Source: Sedimentisphaerales bacterium (lineage in GTDB: Bacteria > Planctomycetota > Phycisphaerae > Sedimentisphaerales > Anaerobacaceae). Taken from it: DNA of 57,197 nt. The translations under genes were made by a program, and so were the position numbers. Under the pieces are notes generated by a model. It had not been told where the DNA came from. It worked only from the letters and a program-made list of their open reading frames with translations, and did no database searches. Below, piece after piece: positions 54,017 through 57,197 of this stretch; positions within the stretch are counted from its first letter, which is position 1; every line of letters begins with the position of its first letter. The stretch lies in the NCBI GenBank assembly GCA_016936075.1, contig JAFGPS010000140.1, positions 1-57,197 of the forward strand. The letters run 5' to 3'.

Positions 54017-54361
54017 TCGACTATCGATACCTCCACTATTAGTGTTGTTGTTATTTACTCACTTTCTATACAAAATATAAAACAAAATACAATAATACAA
54101 AATTTTGCTTACATATTTTCCAAAAAGAAATACACTATCCCAATTTTCGGATATATTCCGAGCCTAATTAACTTAAATCTCCCAAAAATACTTTCTCTTA
54201 AGTAATTGAATTGTTCATAACAAAATATCTTCTTTTTATAGGACATTCCAGGGGAAAAATGACAATCTTTTTTATTAAATGTGTATTATTGAATTGGAAT
54301 AAAGAAGATAATTCGCAAAAGGTGGGCAACAATGATTTTTTTTAAGGACTCTTTTTAAAAT
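54017..54361. other. 345-bp gap between ndk and pilB with no supported gene
   Basis: AT-rich. It should hold the pilB promoter (reading left) and the ndk terminator. No strong consensus pair or hairpin is seen. A mini open frame at 54332-54358 follows GGTGGG, but it encodes only eight mostly Phe/Lys residues. Confidence 0.4.
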
Positions 54362-54823
54362 TTAATCATTTTCACCATATATCCAGTGTGCATTAGACAG
54401 GTCATAATTAACAAGCTCATTTGGTCTGAAGAAAATTGCAATTTCCCGACGTGCAGATTCTGAACTATCAGATCCATGCACAAGATTAAACCTTTTGCCG
54501 CAACTGAAATCTCCACGAATTGTTCCAGTTTCCGCATTGCAACCAAAAGTAGCACCCATCATTGTCCTGAAAATTTCAATTATTCCATCTGCTTCCCAGA
54601 CCATAACAAGAGATGGCGATGAAGAAATGAATCTCACTAATCCACTTAGAAAAGGTTTGCCGCGATGAACAGAATAAAGCTCATTTGCCAATTCTTCATT
54701 AATATGAAGAAACTTTGCACCAATAAGCTTAAAGCCTCTTCTTTCGAGACGTGATATTATCTGACCTGATACCTGACGTTGTATGCCGTCTGGTTTGATA
54801 ATTATTAATGTACGTTCTGCCAT
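54362..54823 (-). CDS. ndk: Nucleoside diphosphate kinase
   Basis: 153 residues, standard length. Opening ERTLIIIKPDGIQR, then RRGFKLIGAKFLHI, LYSVHRGKPFLSGLVRFISSSPSLVMVWE, FRTMMGATFGCNAETGTIRGDFSC and the catalytic histidine in NLVHGSDSSESARREIAIFF. It moves the terminal phosphate between nucleoside triphosphates and diphosphates through phosphohistidine. It is monocistronic as far as can be seen. Confidence 0.97.
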   Translation of the reverse strand: MAERTLIIIKPDGIQRQVSGQIISRLERRGFKLIGAKFLHINEELANELYSVHRGKPFLSGLVRFISSSPSLVMVWEADGIIEIFRTMMGATFGCNAETGTIRGDFSCGKRFNLVHGSDSSESARREIAIFFRPNELVNYDLSNAHWIYGEND

Positions 54824-54924
54824 CTATTGCTTTATACGCTGCTCCGAAGCCAATTTAACTTATGAATTATAACAGAACAACATTTATATTTTAACATTCT
54901 GTATTCTGTGTCCTGTATTCTTAA

Positions 54925-55704
54925 TTATGTACCTTGAGGTACAATGTAAATTTCAACTCGTCTGTTTTGCTCGGCTCCGCCTTTGTTTGGAAGATTTGGC
55001 ACGACAGGACGATACTCTCCAAAACCTCTTACACTCAAACGCTTCGAATCAATACTGTTTCCTTCCATAATTTTTTCAACAGATATAGCTCTATGTACTG
55101 ACAGATGCCAATTCGAAGGATGATTTTTCAATGTTTCAGCTCTCTGAATCGGCATATCGTCGGTATGTCCAGCGACAACAATGTCAAAATCCAAAGCTTC
55201 CGGAGCGTTTAGAATTCCGCAGAGTGATTTAACAGCATTAGCAGCAGAACTCGTAACTTCATCGCTGCCCTTATTAAAGAGCAAATCACTACTGAATTTT
55301 ACGATACCTCTGTCCTTATCATATGTAACCATGCCGGGATTTGCTCTGGCGAACTCTTCTAAAAGATTGTTCAATTCCGGAGGCAACGCTGTTCCGCCAA
55401 CCAGGAGTTTCTGTCGTAAGCTATCGATTAATTTATCTTTTTCTGCAATGGTCTTTTCATATAAGGCAACTTTCTGCTCAAGTGTTTCCATATCAACATT
55501 GCTTACACCGCGAAGCCCCTCAAGTTCACGTTTTAGCTGGTCGCGTTCAAGCTCTGCAGTGGCTAATGCAGCCGAAAGTGAACTTATCCTCTTTGCCTGA
55601 GCATTATTCTGGTCACGCAAGGAGTTCAGCTCACCAGTACAACCATTGATTAAAAATAAAGAAATACATGATACGATTATGACCGAAAATTTCGCAGTAC
55701 GCAT
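54925..55704 (-). CDS. OmpA-family lipoprotein with coiled coil
   Basis: 259 residues. A signal segment ends LFLINGC, a probable lipoprotein cysteine. A coiled coil (~25-95; LRDQNNAQAKRISSLSAALA and on) leads to a C-terminal OmpA/MotB domain (~125-255). This domain has VKFSSDLLFNKGSDEVTS, FDIVVAGHTDDMPIQ, LSVHRAISVEKIM and VRGFGEYRPVVPN with EQNRRVEIYIVP. It should hold the outer membrane to peptidoglycan. AAGGATTGAACA precedes the ATG. Pal, MotB and general OmpA functions are all possible. Confidence 0.87.
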   Translation of the reverse strand: MRTAKFSVIIVSCISLFLINGCTGELNSLRDQNNAQAKRISSLSAALATAELERDQLKRELEGLRGVSNVDMETLEQKVALYEKTIAEKDKLIDSLRQKLLVGGTALPPELNNLLEEFARANPGMVTYDKDRGIVKFSSDLLFNKGSDEVTSSAANAVKSLCGILNAPEALDFDIVVAGHTDDMPIQRAETLKNHPSNWHLSVHRAISVEKIMEGNSIDSKRLSVRGFGEYRPVVPNLPNKGGAEQNRRVEIYIVPQGT

Positions 55705-56043
55705 TGTTCAATCCTTTCCTTATGAACTACGATAGTTGCTTTTGACTATCCTTATTCAACTTATTCCAGTATTTTCAGAGATGATTACAGCTTCTACATT
55801 CTGTTTAACTATTAATAGTAAATAAAACTGATTTACTCATATTCGTCAAGAATAAACTTTTAAAATATTTAGCTTTATTTACTTTATTAATCGAGTAGTA
55901 AAATTTAATAGAATAAAACAGTTTTTTCGTATAAAATTTAATATTTAATAATTTTATGATTCCTTAAAATGAATAACTATTTCTAACAGAATATTTGTTG
56001 AATCGAAAAGCTTGTATAACTCTATAAACAGAAACGTTTTATT
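55705..56043. other. 339-bp divergent intergenic region, no gene
   Basis: Very AT-rich spacer between the OmpA-family gene (-) and ispH (+). Two -10-like words, TATAAC (56015-56020) and TATAAA (56023-56028), precede ispH, without a convincing -35. No repeat or hairpin stands out. Confidence 0.4.
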
Positions 56044-56874
56044 ATGAAAGTTTTAATTGCTCAAAAATGTGGTTTTTGCCACGGCGTAAGAAATGCTATA
56101 AGGGTAGCAAATCAAACCCTCGAAGACGAACACGATGTGTATTGCCTGGGTCCGATTATTCATAACAAGGACATGGTAGACCAGCTTTCCCAAAACGGTC
56201 TGAAAACCGTATCTACTGCAGATGAAATACTATCTGGTACTGTGCTGATACGATCTCATGGTGCCGCCCCCAAACAAATCGCAAAATTAAAAGAAAAAGG
56301 TCTCAATATAATTGATGCCACATGCGTTCTTGTAAAAAGAGTACAGCACATAGCATCAGAATTCGAAAAAGAAGGTTATAAAGCTGTAATTATCGGCGAA
56401 GAGGACCACCCTGAAGTCAAAGCGGTTGTTGGTTGCGCCAAAGATGTAATTGTAATAACCGAAGAATCAGACATAGATAAACTCCCCAAGCATACGAAAC
56501 TGGGTATTGTTTGCCAGACAACACAAAGTCCTGAGCATTTCGGGAAAATGCTCGGTGCAATCGGCCAGTGTGATTTCAGCGAGCTAAAAGTAATCAATAC
56601 TCTCTGCAATGAAGCAATAAAAAGACAGGAATCCGCAGTAGAACTATGCAAACAGGTGGATATCATGTTTGTTCTTGGCGGCCTGGAAAGTGCAAACACA
56701 AAAAGACTGGCGGAACTCTGTAAAACTGTTAACCAGCAAACATATCATTTACAAAACTGGAAGGAACTCGATAAAACTCTTATTTCAGGCAAAATCACTG
56801 CTGGAGTTACAGCAGGAGCGTCCACTCCAGACTGGATAATCGATGAATTTGTCAATAATCTTGAAAAAATGTGA
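56044..56874 (+). CDS. ispH: 4-hydroxy-3-methylbut-2-enyl diphosphate reductase
   Basis: 276 residues. The three conserved iron-sulphur cysteines are in AQKCGFCHGVRNAI (residue 9 or 12), IIDATCVLVKRVQ (~95) and INTLCNEAIKRQE (~190). Substrate residues HNKDMVDQL, RSHGAAPK, EEDHPEVKAVVG, QTTQSPEHF, GGLESANTKRLAELC and VTAGASTPDWII are present. It carries out the last step of the non-mevalonate isoprenoid pathway, making IPP and DMAPP. The sequence is compact and complete. The following gene lies about 260 bases downstream. Confidence 0.96.
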   Translation: MKVLIAQKCGFCHGVRNAIRVANQTLEDEHDVYCLGPIIHNKDMVDQLSQNGLKTVSTADEILSGTVLIRSHGAAPKQIAKLKEKGLNIIDATCVLVKRVQHIASEFEKEGYKAVIIGEEDHPEVKAVVGCAKDVIVITEESDIDKLPKHTKLGIVCQTTQSPEHFGKMLGAIGQCDFSELKVINTLCNEAIKRQESAVELCKQVDIMFVLGGLESANTKRLAELCKTVNQQTYHLQNWKELDKTLISGKITAGVTAGASTPDWIIDEFVNNLEKM

Positions 56875-56990
56875 AATATCACTAATATTTTATTTTTGAA
56901 TAAATAAAAATATTTAAGATTATCTTGAAATCATACTTTATTTATGGTAAATATTAGTGTTTTAAAATAGGATTAATGTAAATATACTTT

Positions 56991-57018
56991 GCATTTGCTG
57001 CGTGGGCAAATGTGTTTT
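56991..57018 (+). terminator. Possible terminator downstream of ispH
   Basis: CATTTGC (56992-56998) pairs with GCAAATG (57006-57012) around a seven-base loop, followed by TGTTTTTTG. It lies about 120 bases after the ispH stop. Confidence 0.55.
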
Positions 57019-57045
57019 TTGAATTATTAACCAAAAAATTGAAGT

Positions 57046-57063
57046 TTATGCACTAGTGCATAA
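57046..57063. promoter_or_regulatory. 18-bp perfect palindrome upstream of the last gene
   Basis: TTATGCACTAGTGCATAA is perfectly self-complementary with no gap and lies 70 bases before the ATG at 57133. It is a candidate dimer-binding operator; which regulator would bind is unknown. Confidence 0.5.
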
Positions 57064-57132
57064 TATCATGTCGGCGTGAATGTGGGGCGCAGACTGGTAA
57101 TTTAAAAAGACTCCACAAAGGAAAAAAGTTGT

Positions 57133-57197
57133 ATGGTTGATTTAAATATTATTAACAAATTAGGTCTGTCGCAGGAAAAACTTGACGAGCAAGTCAA
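57133..57197 (+). CDS. Start of a protein-coding gene cut by the window edge
   Basis: ATG at 57133 with AAAGGA about ten bases upstream, reading MVDLNIINKLGLSQEKLDEQV and then off the edge. The opening resembles planctomycete ribosomal protein S1 starts (MVD...L...SDEELD), and rpsA often lies near ispH, but 21 residues are too few to decide. Confidence 0.45.
   Translation, partial: MVDLNIINKLGLSQEKLDEQV

Noticed and set aside
54332-54358. Eight-codon mini open frame after GGTGGG in the ndk-pilB spacer
   Set aside because: Composition is Phe/Lys from T-rich DNA; no attenuator structure or downstream plus-strand gene to serve.
1-57197. CRISPR arrays, insertion sequences, phage genes or integrases
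   Set aside because: None seen: no regularly spaced repeats, no transposase- or integrase-like protein, and tRNA-Pro has no attachment-site duplicate visible nearby.

Overview
The window is a 57-kb piece of an AT-rich bacterial chromosome. By eye its GC content is about 35-40%. No phage, insertion sequence or CRISPR array is visible. The gene content points to a planctomycete, probably of the Phycisphaerae/Sedimentisphaerales type. The evidence is a stand-alone pseudopilin with an H-X9-D motif, a MoxR/DUF58/BatA/DUF4175-like/DUF4159 operon, PadR with permease-prefix membrane proteins, multihaem cytochromes, a secreted PPC/CARDB/beta-helix giant with a choice-of-anchor-Q-like region, and LolA-like/DUF1573 secreted proteins. 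The taxonomic call is an inference from this mix, not from a marker gene.

Layout. 1-2.7 kb: truncated ECF sigma factor (-), a ParDE/RelE-type toxin-antitoxin pair with an apparently leaderless antitoxin mRNA, a DUF434 protein and an RNase Z-like metallo-beta-lactamase-fold protein. 2.8-6.1 kb: PadR repressor with two paralogous membrane proteins flanking a secreted thioredoxin-fold protein, and a clear PadR operator/promoter. 6.2-10.1 kb: argJ, tRNA-Pro(TGG), a pentahaem cytochrome and a solitary pseudopilin. 10.2-15.5 kb: one giant secreted protein gene broken by a single-base frameshift. 16.0-28.5 kb: an eight-gene minus-strand operon, moxR-DUF58-BatA/vWA-vWA-DUF4175-like-DUF4159-(metallophosphatase-like/tetrahaem)-thioredoxin. 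28.8-32.4 kb: ECF sigma factor followed by a small cysteine-rich secreted protein, a LolA-like membrane protein and a DUF1573 protein. 32.5-38.7 kb: trp operon (trpL-E-G-D-F-B-A, no trpC) with a complete classical attenuator whose leader peptide carries three consecutive Trp codons. 38.9-41.9 kb: a putative lipoprotein and three tandem Gly/Met-rich secreted paralogues. 42.1-54.0 kb: a type IV pilus/type II secretion-like locus, all on the minus strand: pilB, pilC, major pilin, two minor pilins, a PilX-like protein, then pilM-N-O-P-like-Q. 54.4-57.2 kb: ndk, an OmpA-family lipoprotein, ispH and the first codons of a further gene.

How the parts fit. The trp genes share one regulated transcript whose readthrough should depend on charged tRNA-Trp. 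The Bat-type operon couples a MoxR chaperone ATPase and von Willebrand factor proteins to periplasmic haem and thioredoxin functions, so it looks like an envelope or redox maintenance system. The pilus locus contains a near-complete machine: ATPase, platform, alignment complex, secretin and pilins. No prepilin peptidase or PilT is visible. The best candidates for undescribed biology are the Gly/Met-rich secreted family with its divergent fourth member, the sigma factor/cysteine-rich protein cluster, the degenerate metallophosphatase-tetrahaem fusion, and leader-peptide attenuation on a nearly leaderless transcript.
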